Shown here piece by piece: positions 1 through 10,155 of a stretch of DNA of 64,000 nucleotides (position 1 is its first letter; each line of letters starts with the position of its first letter). The stretch is taken from the NCBI RefSeq assembly GCF_014284155.1, contig NZ_JACOFZ010000005.1, positions 124,001 to 188,000 on the forward strand, given 5' to 3'. Source of the DNA: Affinundibacterium nitidum. GTDB lineage: Bacteria > Pseudomonadota > Gammaproteobacteria > Burkholderiales > Burkholderiaceae_D. The position numbers and the translations under genes were made by a program. The notes beneath the pieces are model-generated. The model made no database searches. It was not told the origin of the DNA and worked only from the letters and a program-made list of their open reading frames with translations.

Positions 1-473
1 TGTTCTTCTTTGCGCGGACGATGTAGAACGAAATCAGCCACGCCTTGTTGCAGATTGAGCGTACGCGGATGACCAATACCGATGCGCATGCGCCAATAGT
101 CTTGCGTGCCCAATGCGGCGGTGATGTCCTTCAAGCCATTGTGCCCACCGCTAGATCCACCTTTTTTGAGTTTGGCTAAACCTGGAGCAATATCTAACTC
201 ATCGTGCACCACCAAAACTTGCTCGGGTGTGATCTTGTAAAAGCGACAGATTGCTCCAACCGATTGTCCAGAGCGATTCATGAAGGTTTGCGGTTGCAGT
301 AGCCAAACTTCTTCGCCCGCAATGCGGGTTTTGGCGACGAGCGCATTAAAGTTTTTATCGCGTTGTAGACCCATGGTCGCTAACTGATCGACCAGCCAGA
401 AGCCAGCGTTGTGGCGGGTTTGCTCATATTCAGCCCCAGGATTGCCGAGGCCAACGATTAATCGGATGCTCAT
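1..473 (-). CDS. pth: Peptidyl-tRNA hydrolase, 3' part cut off by the window edge
   Basis: Pth releases the peptide from peptidyl-tRNAs that drop off the ribosome, recycling tRNA in the cytoplasm. The translation begins [20 protein letters not shown] and continues with the family blocks [40 protein letters not shown] and [14 protein letters not shown], so the catalytic His (in RHNAGF) and Asp (in HDELD) are present. About 157 codons are visible out of a usual 190 or so; only the C-terminus lies outside the window. The ATG is read on the minus strand at 473. The gene lies 3' to 5' ahead of uvrA's stop codon (561) and on the same strand, 87 bp away. Identification is secure. Confidence 0.95.
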   Translation of the reverse strand, partial: MSIRLIVGLGNPGAEYEQTRHNAGFWLVDQLATMGLQRDKNFNALVAKTRIAGEEVWLLQPQTFMNRSGQSVGAICRFYKITPEQVLVVHDELDIAPGLAKLKKGGSSGGHNGLKDITAALGTQDYWRMRIGIGHPRTLNLQQGVADFVLHRPRKEE

Positions 474-560
474 ACTATTTTTATGTTGGAGGCTTGCGAG
501 GCAGCATTCATTGCAATTGAACGAATGCCGCTTCGCAAGCGTGTGCTCTATGTTTTCGTA

Positions 561-3509
561 TTACTTTTTCTTCAGCAAAGGCAGCAGGTAGTGACCAGTC
601 ACGCTCGCTTCATTGGCCGCCACTTGTTCCGGTGTACCGCTCGCAATAATTCTACCGCCGCCGGCGCCGCCTTCAGGGCCCATATCGACTATCCAGTCGG
701 CTGTTTTGATGACGTCCAGATTATGTTCGATGATGACAACAGTATTGCCTTGATCACGCAAACGATGAATCACTTTCAGTAGTAAGGCGATATCGTGGAA
801 ATGCAAGCCCGTGGTCGGTTCGTCGAGAATGTACAAGGTACGACCAGTGTCGCGTTTTGATAATTCCAAAGATAATTTCACCCGTTGCGCTTCGCCACCT
901 GACAATGTGGTCGCGCTCTGGCCAAGTCGAATATAGCCGAGACCCACGTCGAGCAGGGTTTGCAATTTACGCGCGATCAATGGAACAGGTTTGAAGAATT
1001 CGTGCGCATCTTCCACCGTCATTTCCAAAATTTCGTGGATGTTCTTGCCCTTGTATTGGACTTCCAAAGTTTCGCGGTTGTAGCGTTTACCATGGCATAC
1101 ATCGCAAGGTACATACACGTCTGGCAAGAAGTGCATTTCGACCTTGATGACGCCATCGCCTTGACAAGCCTCACAACGTCCACCTTTGACGTTAAACGAG
1201 AAACGACCTGCGCTATAGCCACGTTCTTTGGCCACCGGTACTGTCGCGAACAAATCGCGAATCGGTGTGAACAAGCCTGTGTAAGTAGCTGGGTTGGAGC
1301 GTGGTGTGCGGCCAATCGGCGCTTGGTCGACTGAGATTACTTTGTCGAAATGCTCTAAGCCGCTAATGCTTTCAAATGCGGCAGGCTCGGTTTGTGAACC
1401 ATACAAGTGGCGTGCTGCGGCCAGATACAAAGTGTCATTCACGAGAGTTGATTTTCCCGAACCTGAAACGCCTGAAACGCAAGTCAACAAACCGACTGGC
1501 AATTTCAAAGTCACTTTTTTCAAGTTATTGCCAGATGCACCCGCAATCACAAACTGTTTGTCAGGATTAAACGGTGTACGTGTTTTTGGTACAGCAATTT
1601 CTAAAGCGCCAGACAAGTACTGGGCCGTCAACGAGCGCTTACTTTGCATGATGTCATCGAGCGTGCCTTGTGCGATGACTTCGCCACCATGCACACCAGC
1701 ACCCAAACCCATGTCGACGATAAAGTCGGCACAGCGGATCGCATCTTCATCATGTTCAACCACTAAGACGCTGTTACCGATATCGCGCAAATGTTTCAGT
1801 GTGCCAATGAGTCGATCGTTGTCGCGTTGATGCAAGCCGATCGACGGTTCGTCGAGCACATACATGACGCCAGTCAAACCAGAACCAATTTGGGAAGCCA
1901 AACGAATACGTTGCGCTTCGCCGCCAGATAAAGTATCTGCGCTGCGATCGAGCGATAAATAATCGAGACCGACATTATTTAAGAAAGTAAGACGTGAGCT
2001 AATTTCTTTAATGATGCGGTCAGCGATATCGCGTTTTGCACCAGTCAGTTTGAGCTTGCCAAAAAAATCCATCCCTTCACGTAAAGGCATAGCACTGATT
2101 TCATAAATCGCGCGCTCTTGTTTGCCTGTGCCGACTTTGACAAAACGTGCTTCGACGCGCAGACGCGCACCGTGGCAAGATGGGCATTCCTTCTCGTTGA
2201 TGAACTTTGCCAGCTCTTCCTTCACTGCCATCGAATCGGTTTCGCGATACCGGCGCTGTAAGTTGGTGACCACGCCTTCAAAGGTATGCTCCTTAATGAC
2301 GGTGCGGCCTTTTTCATTGATATAGGTGAACGGAATCGATTGTTTGCCTGAACCGTACAAGACAACTTGCTGCGCACTTTCTGGCAATTGCTCAAATGGG
2401 ACATCGAGATCGAAGTCGTAAAACGCTGCCAAGTTAGACAACATCTGGAAATAGAATTGATTACGACGATCCCAACCTTTAACTGCACCGCTGGCTAAAG
2501 ACAAATTAGGAAAGGCGACGATACGTTTCGGATCGAAAAATTCGATATGACCTAGACCATCACATTCAGGGCAAGCGCCCATCGGATTGTTGAATGAGAA
2601 TAAGCGTGGTTCCAATTCTTGCAAACTATAGCCGCAAGTAGGGCAGGCGAATTTGTTTGAAAATAGTTGTTCGTGATTGCTATCCATATCGACGATCAAG
2701 GCGCGACCTTCGGCAATACGTAAGCAAGTCTCAAACGATTCTGCTAAGCGTTGTTTGATTTCAGCTTTCACTTTGACGCGATCAACGACGACATCAATGC
2801 TGTGTTTCTCTGTTTTCTTCAGTTTCGGTAAATCGTCGACGTCGTAGATCTTGGCAGCGTGAGTGCCGCTTTGCACGCGGAAGCGCACAAAACCTTGCGC
2901 TTGCATTTGTTCGAATAAGTCAACGTGCTCACCTTTGCGATTCGACACCACAGGTGCCAAAATCATCAGTTTGGTGTCTTCAGGCATCGCCAACACCGCA
3001 TCCACCATTTGCGACACTGATTGTGCAGCAAGCGGGTTTTCTGGATGATCTGGACAATACGGTGTGCCAACGCGGGCATAGAGCAAACGCAGATAGTCGT
3101 GAATCTCAGTGACGGTACCAACGGTGGAGCGCGGGTTATGTGAAGTCGCTTTTTGTTCGATCGAAATCGCTGGTGACAAACCTTCGATCAAGTCGACATC
3201 AGGTTTTTCCATCAGTTGTAAAAACTGGCGCGCGTAAGCGGATAGTGATTCAACATAACGACGTTGACCTTCAGCATACAAAGTATCAAAGGCTAAAGAA
3301 GATTTACCTGAGCCCGACAAGCCCGTAATCACCACCAATTGATTGCGTGGCAAATCAAGGTTGATATTCTTCAGGTTGTGGGTACGCGCTCCGCGTACGC
3401 GAATCGCATCCTTTTTGGGGATGGGGAAATCACTACCGTCAAATTCAATTTCAGCGGGTTTGGCTGATTTTGAAGTTTTCGATGTTTTGGCGCTTTTGCT
3501 AATGGTCAT
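561..3509 (-). CDS. uvrA: Excinuclease ABC subunit A
   Basis: UvrA is the damage-recognition ATPase of nucleotide excision repair; as a dimer it loads UvrB onto distorted DNA. Two ABC ATPase modules are visible: a first Walker [18 protein letters not shown], near residue 60, and a second, [15 protein letters not shown], near 640, each with a [11 protein letters not shown] signature and a Walker B ([20 protein letters not shown]). Zinc-finger cysteines occur as CPTCG...CPECDG and CEACQG...CDVCHG. I place the start at 3509 ([11 protein letters not shown]) because AGGAA precedes it by about 9 nt; an in-frame ATG at 3533 adds only eight residues. About 982 aa is slightly longer than the usual 940 because of a Lys/Ser-rich N-terminal tail. 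No LexA box of the CTGT-N8-ACAG type was found upstream. Confidence 0.98.
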   Translation of the reverse strand: MTISKSAKTSKTSKSAKPAEIEFDGSDFPIPKKDAIRVRGARTHNLKNINLDLPRNQLVVITGLSGSGKSSLAFDTLYAEGQRRYVESLSAYARQFLQLMEKPDVDLIEGLSPAISIEQKATSHNPRSTVGTVTEIHDYLRLLYARVGTPYCPDHPENPLAAQSVSQMVDAVLAMPEDTKLMILAPVVSNRKGEHVDLFEQMQAQGFVRFRVQSGTHAAKIYDVDDLPKLKKTEKHSIDVVVDRVKVKAEIKQRLAESFETCLRIAEGRALIVDMDSNHEQLFSNKFACPTCGYSLQELEPRLFSFNNPMGACPECDGLGHIEFFDPKRIVAFPNLSLASGAVKGWDRRNQFYFQMLSNLAAFYDFDLDVPFEQLPESAQQVVLYGSGKQSIPFTYINEKGRTVIKEHTFEGVVTNLQRRYRETDSMAVKEELAKFINEKECPSCHGARLRVEARFVKVGTGKQERAIYEISAMPLREGMDFFGKLKLTGAKRDIADRIIKEISSRLTFLNNVGLDYLSLDRSADTLSGGEAQRIRLASQIGSGLTGVMYVLDEPSIGLHQRDNDRLIGTLKHLRDIGNSVLVVEHDEDAIRCADFIVDMGLGAGVHGGEVIAQGTLDDIMQSKRSLTAQYLSGALEIAVPKTRTPFNPDKQFVIAGASGNNLKKVTLKLPVGLLTCVSGVSGSGKSTLVNDTLYLAAARHLYGSQTEPAAFESISGLEHFDKVISVDQAPIGRTPRSNPATYTGLFTPIRDLFATVPVAKERGYSAGRFSFNVKGGRCEACQGDGVIKVEMHFLPDVYVPCDVCHGKRYNRETLEVQYKGKNIHEILEMTVEDAHEFFKPVPLIARKLQTLLDVGLGYIRLGQSATTLSGGEAQRVKLSLELSKRDTGRTLYILDEPTTGLHFHDIALLLKVIHRLRDQGNTVVIIEHNLDVIKTADWIVDMGPEGGAGGGRIIASGTPEQVAANEASVTGHYLLPLLKKK

Positions 3510-3820
3510 GAAACGATTCCTGCAAAGGTACAAATAAGCTGCAAACTAAGCATCGAAATCAGCAAGCCACTGTAAACGCTGGCTTTGGGCCTCGTTTCGC
3601 GCAGTTTGCGCGGCTGAGACTTGATTTCGATGGATCTAGGCGTTGATTATTAAGCGCTTTTGTAATTCAAAAGCGAGCAACCTGATACTATAACGGGTTT
3701 TCGAAATTTAGCGCGAGTACCGCTTTAATATTGTCCCGAGAATCGCGCCTCGAAACCGGGTAAACCCATGAATAATGCAATACCCGCAAGCACTATCGCT
3801 CCAGCTGTCAGAAAAGCCTT
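3510..3820. promoter_or_regulatory. Divergent uvrA / MFS intergenic region with an 8-bp dyad
   Basis: This 311-bp gap must hold the promoters of two divergent genes. The clearest structure is a perfect dyad at 3655-3675, CGCTTTTG-TAATT-CAAAAGCG. It could be an operator or an RNA hairpin, but it has no T-run, so it is not a terminator. No convincing -35/-10 pair or SOS box was seen, and there is no coding ORF. Confidence 0.35.
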
Positions 3821-5053
3821 ATGAATAACGCAACATCGATGAATACTTCACCCATTGCCGACGAGCTCGCAAGTGACAAGATGTCACGTAGCGAGATTCG
3901 CGCTGGCGTTTCTTTGGCGTCGATCTTTGCGCTGCGCATGTTGGGCTTGTTTTTGATGTTGCCGATCTTTGTCCTGCATGCCAAGACATTGCCCGATGGT
4001 GGTAGCGAAAGTTTGATTGGTTTGGCGTTTGGTATTTACGGCATCACACAAGCTTGTCTGCAAATCCCCTTCGGTATCGCCTCTGATAAATTCGGTCGTA
4101 AGCCTGTGATTGTCGCTGGTTTGCTCTTGTTTGTGCTCGGTGCTTTGGTCGCTGCATTTTCCCATACGGTAATGGACTTGTTGATTGGTCGTGCCATTCA
4201 AGGCGCTGGCGCGATCTCCGCTGCGGTCACCGCCTTGCTTGCTGATACCACGCGCGAAGAACATAGAACCAAAGCCATGGCCATGGTCGGCGGCTCGATC
4301 GGGATTAGCTTTGCGCTAGCGATGGTCATCGCTCCTGTGCTGTATCTCAATATCGGCATGAATGGTATTTTCTTCTTGATCGCGGCGATGGCGTTCGCTG
4401 CGATTGGCGTCGTGTGGTGGATCACGCCCAACGCACCTAAGCTCGATGCACCTAAAGTGCCTTTGATCGAGGTCTTGAAAAACCGTGAGCTAATGCGTTT
4501 GAACTTTGGTGTGTTTGTTCTGCACCTCAGTCAAGTTGCGATGTTTGTGGTGTTGCCATCAGCACTTGTGCAATCTGCCCACATTCCATTGAATCATCAT
4601 TGGCAGGTGTATTTGCCGGTAATGTTCGGTTCTTTCTTGGTCATGTTGATATTGATTATGCGCGGTGAACGCGCGGGCAAAATGAAGCAAGTATTTGTAT
4701 GGTCGATTGCTCTGTTGATGGCTGTGCAATTCGGCTTCTGGGGATGGCTCGATAGCACAGTTGGCATTATTGCTTTGCTGTTTGCTTTCTTTGTGGCATT
4801 TAATACATTGGAAGCAAGTCAGCCTTCTTTAGTCTCTCGTATTGCGCCGCCAGCCGCCAAGGGTGCGGCTTTGGGTGTCTACAACACCCTGCAAGCCTTG
4901 GGGCTTGCCACCGGTGGTGCACTCGGTGGGTGGATGAAACAACACACTGGTAGCACCTCGATCTTCATTTTCACTGCAGTTTTATCACTGATCTGGCTTA
5001 TAATCGCAGTCCGCATGCCGCAAATCTTAAAACGTGGTGCAAAGCCAGCGTAA
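3821..5053 (+). CDS. MFS transporter, YajR-like without the C-terminal YAM domain
   Basis: A 410-aa, 12-helix major facilitator superfamily protein of the inner membrane, probably a proton-driven exporter; the substrate cannot be told from sequence. The MFS signature between helices 2 and 3 is present (FGIASDKFGRKPVIVAG, residues about 85-101), as are helix-1 residues ALRMLGLFLMLPIFV and the helix-4/5 segment GRAIQGAGAISAAVTAL typical of YajR-like transporters. E. coli YajR has an extra cytoplasmic YAM domain of about 65 residues; here the protein ends right after helix 12 (ILKRGAKPA). It lies between uvrA (divergent) and ssb (downstream, same strand, 142 bp), a common order in Burkholderiales. 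An earlier ATG at 3768 is out of frame, so 3821 is the start. Confidence 0.9.
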   Translation: MNNATSMNTSPIADELASDKMSRSEIRAGVSLASIFALRMLGLFLMLPIFVLHAKTLPDGGSESLIGLAFGIYGITQACLQIPFGIASDKFGRKPVIVAGLLLFVLGALVAAFSHTVMDLLIGRAIQGAGAISAAVTALLADTTREEHRTKAMAMVGGSIGISFALAMVIAPVLYLNIGMNGIFFLIAAMAFAAIGVVWWITPNAPKLDAPKVPLIEVLKNRELMRLNFGVFVLHLSQVAMFVVLPSALVQSAHIPLNHHWQVYLPVMFGSFLVMLILIMRGERAGKMKQVFVWSIALLMAVQFGFWGWLDSTVGIIALLFAFFVAFNTLEASQPSLVSRIAPPAAKGAALGVYNTLQALGLATGGALGGWMKQHTGSTSIFIFTAVLSLIWLIIAVRMPQILKRGAKPA

Positions 5054-5195
5054 TTGAGTGAGCTTCTATTTTTTAGAGGCAGGCGGGAAGTGTAAGACCT
5101 AAGCAAAATTGTCCTCCTGAATGGAAAGCATTTTTGACCAATTGAAACATGTGAGTTACGTTGATAAATTAATTTTGAGTGTAGGAGACATTGAA

Positions 5196-5702
5196 ATGGC
5201 ATCATTAAATAAAGTTCTGATTATCGGTAATCTAGGACGTGATCCAGAAACACGTTACATGCCAAGTGGCGACGCGATGACAACGATCGCTGTTGCAACC
5301 ACAGAGACTTGGAAAGACAAACAAACCGGCGAGAAAAAAGAAGCGACCGAATGGCATCGCGTGACTTTCTTCGGCAAGTTGGCTGAGATTGCAGGCCAAT
5401 ACCTGAAAAAAGGTTCACAAGTGTATATCGAAGGTTCTTTGCGTACGCGTAAATACACGGACAAAGATGGCGTAGAAAAATACGCGACTGACATCCGTGC
5501 CGATGAAATGAAAATGCTTGGTAGCCGTCAAGGCATGGGTGGTGGCGGTGGTGCTCCGATGGATGATGAGAGCTACGGCGGCGGTGCACCAGCGCCACGT
5601 CAACAGCAAGCCTACAGCGCGCCGGTACAACAGCCGCGTCAAGCGCCAGCACAACGTCCAGCGCCGAATTTCTCAGACATGGATGACGACATTCCATTTT
5701 GA
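5196..5702 (+). CDS. ssb: Single-stranded DNA-binding protein
   Basis: SSB coats single-stranded DNA during replication, repair and recombination and recruits partners through its acidic tail. The 168-aa product starts [20 protein letters not shown], the canonical OB-fold opening, followed by residues such as [14 protein letters not shown] and [16 protein letters not shown] Gly/Pro/Gln-rich linker (residues 110-155) leads to the conserved tip MDDDIPF. The open frame extends back to 5121, but the ATG at 5196 matches the family start and has a TAGGAGA ribosome site about 8 nt upstream. A strong terminator follows. Confidence 0.98.
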   Translation: MASLNKVLIIGNLGRDPETRYMPSGDAMTTIAVATTETWKDKQTGEKKEATEWHRVTFFGKLAEIAGQYLKKGSQVYIEGSLRTRKYTDKDGVEKYATDIRADEMKMLGSRQGMGGGGGAPMDDESYGGGAPAPRQQQAYSAPVQQPRQAPAQRPAPNFSDMDDDIPF

Positions 5703-5728
5703 TCCATTCGAGCTGTGTAATGAGAGAA

Positions 5729-5756
5729 ACAGCACATTTGATGTGCTGTTTTTTTT
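5729..5756 (+). terminator. Rho-independent terminator after ssb
   Basis: A perfect 10-bp stem AACAGCACAT / ATGTGCTGTT with loop TTG, followed at once by a run of T (5749-5756), starts 27 bp after the ssb stop codon. Confidence 0.93.
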
Positions 5757-5842
5757 CGTCTGTAACAAGCCGAAAAATCTGCACTATTCGTGAAAACTGA
5801 ATTCTGTCATCATGACGCCTTGTTAGAAAAATATCTCTTTTT

Positions 5843-7999
5843 ATGCGCCGCACTTTTCTTCAGCTGTTCCCCTCGCGTCCTTTGTTTCCTTTGTTATCTT
5901 CCTGTGTGATCTTAGTTCCCACACTAAGCCTGGCACAAGAACAAAATGTTTCGCAGCCAAACAAGACTGAAGCGCCGCAAGGGCAAACGGTAGAGGTCAA
6001 AGCTAGCTATGATCCGCGTCGAGATGACACGGCGAGTAAGTTCGTGGTACGTCGAGAGGAAATTATCAAGTTTGGTGATCACTCTTTGCTTGATGTATTG
6101 AGCCGTCAGCCGGGTATTACGACGGATGGGAAAACAATCAGTCTTAATGGTTTTGGTGGCTATACCAAAATTCTGGTTGATGGTTTGCCACCAGCGGCTG
6201 GACGTGGACTTAACGATATTGATCCGAATGAGGTAGAACGGATTGAAATTATGCGTGCCGCTGTGGCTGAGTTTAGTACCCAAGCGATCGGTGGTGTTAT
6301 TAATATTATTCTCAAGCGGAAGACCTTAGAGGATTCGAATAAGCTCAGTTATCGTCTCTCGAAATTTCAACCATCAGATTCATCTCAAAATCTTTCGTGG
6401 AATTGGCAAACGAAAGGTGACGCATACTCATATTTGCAAGTTGTGACAGCACGTGCATATGATATGTATCTACATAGTCAGGCATCTGTCTTTAATGTTG
6501 ATGCAAAAAATCGTGAAGTTGATCGGGTTGAGACTTCTGGGAAGGTATTGGCGTCAGTCAGAAGCGCGCTATTCATGCCTAGATTTGATTTTAAGAGCGA
6601 TGACGGTGATACGATTTCAGTACGCCTGACCAAGATTCATGAAAATCAAACGATCAAGGGGCCTGAGTATTGGGCAGTCATTCGCGGCACTCCAAAAGTC
6701 GTGCCTCAAGTCGACGAAAAAAGTGATGTAAGGACGAGTGTTGACAGTAGAACCGTCGATTGGGGGCGTGAAATCAGCAAAGATTTCACCCTACAAAGTA
6801 CATTCACCCAAAGTACACGGTCCAAGCGATATGCTCACCAAGATGTAGGCTGGCTAAGTAAAATATCCGCTCCCATAACGATGAATAGCTTAACGATTGA
6901 TGCAACGAATTCATGGATATCCAACGGTTCGTTAACCAATGCTAGCGTTGATCGACACCTTATTAAGTTGGGTTGGGAAGTTGGTCAAGATAGGAATAGT
7001 TCTATTTTCACGAACGATGATAATAGTCAAAATTCAGCAAATGTTCGAACCAGAAATCAAGCGTGGTATGTTCAGGACGAATGGAAGCTGTCTTCCAATT
7101 GGTCACAATACCTTGGCATACGAACGGAAGCGTTTAATACGGAAGTCCTTGAAGTAGGAGAGGGAAAAGTAACCAATTCGTCGCAGACGACAAGCCCGAT
7201 CGTGCAAAGTTTGTGGCGGCTGAACCCTGAAAACGGTGACCAAATCCGCTTCGCATATGCTCGCACATTCAAGAATCCTAGTGTTTCCGATTTATATAAC
7301 CCAAGAGTGATACGGTTCAACAATAACGTCGCTTGGACTCAGTTTGTCGGTAATGCACAATTGCAGCCCGAGTTAGCGCATGGATTTGATCTGGTTTTTG
7401 AACACAGTGGTCAAAATCAGCTTAACTATTCTGCCAATCTTGATACGCGCAATATTGGTGGCCTTCTCAATTTACAACAATTTACTCAAGAAGGTACTTG
7501 GTTAGCCCGTCAGGTGAACGATGGTAGAGCCTTTAAACGGACATTGGGTTTGGAAGTCAGCTTTCCAACGAGCTTATTTGTTGAATCTCTGAGGCGCTTA
7601 CAGTTCAAAGGTAGTGCCCAACAAACGCAGGCTAGTTATCAGTCATTTGTCGCGGATCCAACTTTGCGTTGGACCTGTCAAACCTACAGCATGAAATGGT
7701 CGCTCGATTATATTGGAAACGACAATCTCAAAATGGGTGCTAGCGATAATTTTCAATCAGCGTCAGATTGCCGTTCGAGCCCATTGGAATGGTTGAAGAC
7801 AAGCGCCACTCATCAACTTGATACTTACGTCAATTGGAATATCGAGAAGAAGCTCAGTATTAGGTTCGCGGTAAAAAATTGGCTAGCGAAAAATTCTCAG
7901 TCCGAGAGCCGAGTCAAAACCGACACGGGGTATGCGATTAGTCGCATGTCCTTTCCTCGGTATCGCCAGATTTCTTTGCAGTTGGAGTGGAATTTGTAG
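5843..7999 (+). CDS. TonB-dependent outer-membrane receptor
   Basis: A 718-aa TonB-dependent transporter for an unknown ligand (siderophore, cobalamin, haem or a glycan are all possible). Residues 1-32 form a signal peptide ending SLAQ. The plug domain (about 50-160) has the hallmark segments SLLDVLSRQPGI, KILVDGLPPA, IDPNEVERIEIMRA and QAIGGVINIILKRK. The remainder is barrel-like, with alternating hydrophobic/polar strands and a final strand ISLQLEWNL, ending in Leu rather than the more usual Phe. No clear TonB box could be assigned. No ABC importer or TonB/ExbBD gene is adjacent, so the substrate is not suggested by context. The ribosome site ahead of ATG 5843 is weak. Confidence 0.88.
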   Translation: MRRTFLQLFPSRPLFPLLSSCVILVPTLSLAQEQNVSQPNKTEAPQGQTVEVKASYDPRRDDTASKFVVRREEIIKFGDHSLLDVLSRQPGITTDGKTISLNGFGGYTKILVDGLPPAAGRGLNDIDPNEVERIEIMRAAVAEFSTQAIGGVINIILKRKTLEDSNKLSYRLSKFQPSDSSQNLSWNWQTKGDAYSYLQVVTARAYDMYLHSQASVFNVDAKNREVDRVETSGKVLASVRSALFMPRFDFKSDDGDTISVRLTKIHENQTIKGPEYWAVIRGTPKVVPQVDEKSDVRTSVDSRTVDWGREISKDFTLQSTFTQSTRSKRYAHQDVGWLSKISAPITMNSLTIDATNSWISNGSLTNASVDRHLIKLGWEVGQDRNSSIFTNDDNSQNSANVRTRNQAWYVQDEWKLSSNWSQYLGIRTEAFNTEVLEVGEGKVTNSSQTTSPIVQSLWRLNPENGDQIRFAYARTFKNPSVSDLYNPRVIRFNNNVAWTQFVGNAQLQPELAHGFDLVFEHSGQNQLNYSANLDTRNIGGLLNLQQFTQEGTWLARQVNDGRAFKRTLGLEVSFPTSLFVESLRRLQFKGSAQQTQASYQSFVADPTLRWTCQTYSMKWSLDYIGNDNLKMGASDNFQSASDCRSSPLEWLKTSATHQLDTYVNWNIEKKLSIRFAVKNWLAKNSQSESRVKTDTGYAISRMSFPRYRQISLQLEWNL

Positions 8000-8040
8000 T
8001 TGGAAAAGTCTCGAATGAATTCCAATCGAGAGCCGGTTTC

Positions 8041-8205
8041 TTAACCTAACTCGACGCGATTTCTTCCCGAATTTTTAGCGCGATACAAAGCGACATCAGC
8101 GCGTTCAAAGACATTTTCTGCTGAACGATCCTCTGCATGGATCTGTGTGATACCTATGCTTATAGTAATAGGAATTTCGTGCTCGCTATCGAGGAACGGC
8201 GTGAT
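8041..8205 (-). pseudogene. Fragment of a GGDEF-domain gene (3' end only)
   Basis: Read on the minus strand, this stretch encodes about 54 codons in one open frame, ending RADVALYRAKNSGRNRVELG and a stop. It matches the last part of the intact diguanylate cyclase at 10156-11490 almost residue for residue (ITISIGITQIH, SAE.VFERADVALYRAKN), with scattered, mostly silent base changes. The similarity stops near 8205, upstream of which there is no GGEEF motif and no start codon, so no functional cyclase can be made. The relic lies directly behind the TonB receptor stop and is in the same orientation as the intact copy. It is either a diverged partial duplication or the remains of a second cyclase gene. 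Confidence 0.8.
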
Positions 8206-8417
8206 TGAGCTATTGGTGTAGCTCCGTTTTCTTTGTACGCACTATTTTCTAGTTTGTTGCGTTATCCTGCAGCTTGATGGTTAAGAATAACTCTAAAAAA
8301 ATGAAGAATCCATTCACAATTCGAATGTTGAAATTTGGATCTGGAGAAAAATTTCCCGTTTTGAGTGATTCGAATAATTTTCAACCTAATTCTTATGAAA
8401 AATATGCTGGGGCAAAA

Positions 8418-9737
8418 ATGTATTTAAATGAGTTTGTTATGTTTGGAGCAAATAGGTCCACTTGTTCATTGCGGGGTTTAAGACGATTTTTCATCATTGG
8501 CTTAAACATATTTTTGGGATTATGTTTGTTTGCAAACCTTGCTTCAGCAACTGAAACCGAGGTGCCACTGCGGAAACGACCGAAATTCGAACAGTTAAAA
8601 ATTGCCGAGATGAAAGTCAATGAATTAATGGTTCAAAGCAAGACATCTCAAGATGAAAATCTTGCAAACATCCTATCAAGTAAGATGCAAAACCTCGGGG
8701 CAATTCAAACCTTTGTCGGCGATGCATTTAACGCGATGAAAACTTTTGATGATTGGGCCAAGCTAGTCGGTCAAGCTGAAGTGCTTCGAACTGGCGACTT
8801 GAAACGCCTAGATGAATCAGAAGCGAGTGATGCAATTGACGCAATAATTAAAGAAGCAAAATCAAGACAGATTGTCATTCTTAATGAAGCACATCACATA
8901 CCGCTACATCGTGCATTTGCGATGCGACTCGCGAGAGAGCTGAGAAAAATTGGATATCAATACTTGGCCTGTGAAACGCTCGATGGAGCATTTGACGATG
9001 GGCGCCTAAATCAAAGTTCTGGTTATTACTCTCAAGAACCAATGTACGGGAATTTTCTTCGTGATGCGGCCAATGATGGTTGGAAAATCGTGGGTTATGA
9101 GCCTAAAAACAATTATAGTAACTTGTCATGGAAAGAAGTCTTGAAATTACGAGAGTCTGGCCAGGCGAAAAACATTATCGCGGCGACTTTAAGCCGAGAT
9201 AGTCAAGCAAAAATATTTATTTATGTGGGTTATGCGCATGTTTTGAAATCTGGTAACAAGCCTTCTGAAGAAAAGTGGATGGCAGAATACTTACAAGAGC
9301 TGACACATTTAGATCCGCTAAGTATCGATCAAACGGTGTTTTATGCTCATACAACTGATGAAGTGGGTCATCCGCTGTATAACTTAGCGAGCAGAAAATA
9401 TGGCAAGCGACAAGCCTTTGTTCTAAAGTCAAAAGAGCCTGGCTATCAAGTCTTCAGTTCCTTCAATGGCCGAACAGATATTCAGGTTATCCATCCTAGA
9501 TATTCAATTGACCCTATGACAAATCGTTATGAATGGCTCTCAAGCCTTGCCCAGCTCGAGCCAGTTAATGTGCCACCAGAGCTATTGCCAAAGCAAGGAC
9601 GAAGAGTTGTCTACGCATTTCGAACGTCCGAAAGTATTGATGCGATTCCAGTAGATGCTGTGGTGGTTGAATCAGGTAGGCCGACACCAACGTTCATGCT
9701 TCCACGAGGTGACTATCGATTTGTCGTGGAAGAATAG
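8418..9737 (+). CDS. Secreted protein with a ChaN/EreA-like core, function unknown
   Basis: About 439 aa if it starts at 8418 (MYLNEFVMFG), where GGGG lies about 7 nt upstream and a signal peptide follows (RRFFIIGLNIFLGLCLFANL...ASA). The frame is open back to an ATG at 8274, which would place this hydrophobic segment about 70 residues inside. The mature part has a helical stretch, then IVILNEAHHIPLHRAFA, YQYLACETLD and IFIYVGYAHVLK. A Glu-x-x-His pair followed by a late Gly-x-x-His recalls the ChaN / TraB / erythromycin-esterase-like superfamily, but this is a motif-level guess. The C-terminal third (after about 340) matches nothing I recognise. The region is AT-richer than its neighbours and is flanked by two copies of a GGDEF gene tail. 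Confidence 0.6.
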   Translation: MYLNEFVMFGANRSTCSLRGLRRFFIIGLNIFLGLCLFANLASATETEVPLRKRPKFEQLKIAEMKVNELMVQSKTSQDENLANILSSKMQNLGAIQTFVGDAFNAMKTFDDWAKLVGQAEVLRTGDLKRLDESEASDAIDAIIKEAKSRQIVILNEAHHIPLHRAFAMRLARELRKIGYQYLACETLDGAFDDGRLNQSSGYYSQEPMYGNFLRDAANDGWKIVGYEPKNNYSNLSWKEVLKLRESGQAKNIIAATLSRDSQAKIFIYVGYAHVLKSGNKPSEEKWMAEYLQELTHLDPLSIDQTVFYAHTTDEVGHPLYNLASRKYGKRQAFVLKSKEPGYQVFSSFNGRTDIQVIHPRYSIDPMTNRYEWLSSLAQLEPVNVPPELLPKQGRRVVYAFRTSESIDAIPVDAVVVESGRPTPTFMLPRGDYRFVVEE

Positions 9738-10155
9738 TTAGGTTTAACTTTGTGAGCTTGTATCCCTTCTTGGAGCCGCATTTATTTAGAAGCAGATTTC
9801 TTTATGCGTCATATTTAATTTCCACCAGAGCTTAGTGTTCCTCGTGCCAGTCGCTGGTTGGGATAAGCCATAATTTGGCAACTACTTTTAATTGGCCTCG
9901 TAGTTTGGGCCAACGTTGCATTTGCATTGGGTCTTGTAATCTTCATTTCCAGTGCAAACTATATAGAACGAATATGCATAAACAGCGGTTTGGTTCGAAG
10001 TAAGGGATTACTCAAAGTACTTTCAAAGTAAGAGATTTAATGAACCTCAATAGCAAATAAGAATTGATTTACAAGTAAACCGGAAGGTTCGCTGAAGCGA
10101 AAGTGAGTAAAGAAGTGTGATAGATCTCGATTGAACTCTAATTGATCGTCGTTTT
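9738..10155. other. Non-genic gap with a start-less hydrophobic reading frame
   Basis: This 418-bp gap between two genes holds one suggestive stretch. From 9867 to 10031 on the plus strand an open frame encodes LLLIGLVVWANVAFALGL and then VIFISSANYIERI before a stop, i.e. a plausible transmembrane segment and a cytoplasmic tail. It is preceded by an in-frame stop and has no ATG, so it looks like the eroded end of a membrane-protein gene rather than a gene. No terminator, promoter or RNA gene was recognised in the rest. Confidence 0.3.

Noticed and set aside
3510-3820. SOS (LexA) box ahead of uvrA
   Set aside because: No CTGT-N8-ACAG or close variant found; the nearest CTGT does not have the matching partner.
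5121-5195. Extra 25-residue N-terminus on SSB
   Set aside because: Not seen in the family; ATG 5196 has the ribosome site and the conserved MASLNKV start.
5221-5853. 210-aa minus-strand frame over ssb
   Set aside because: Antisense to a fully conserved ssb gene and Arg/His/Cys-rich, typical of a shadow frame.
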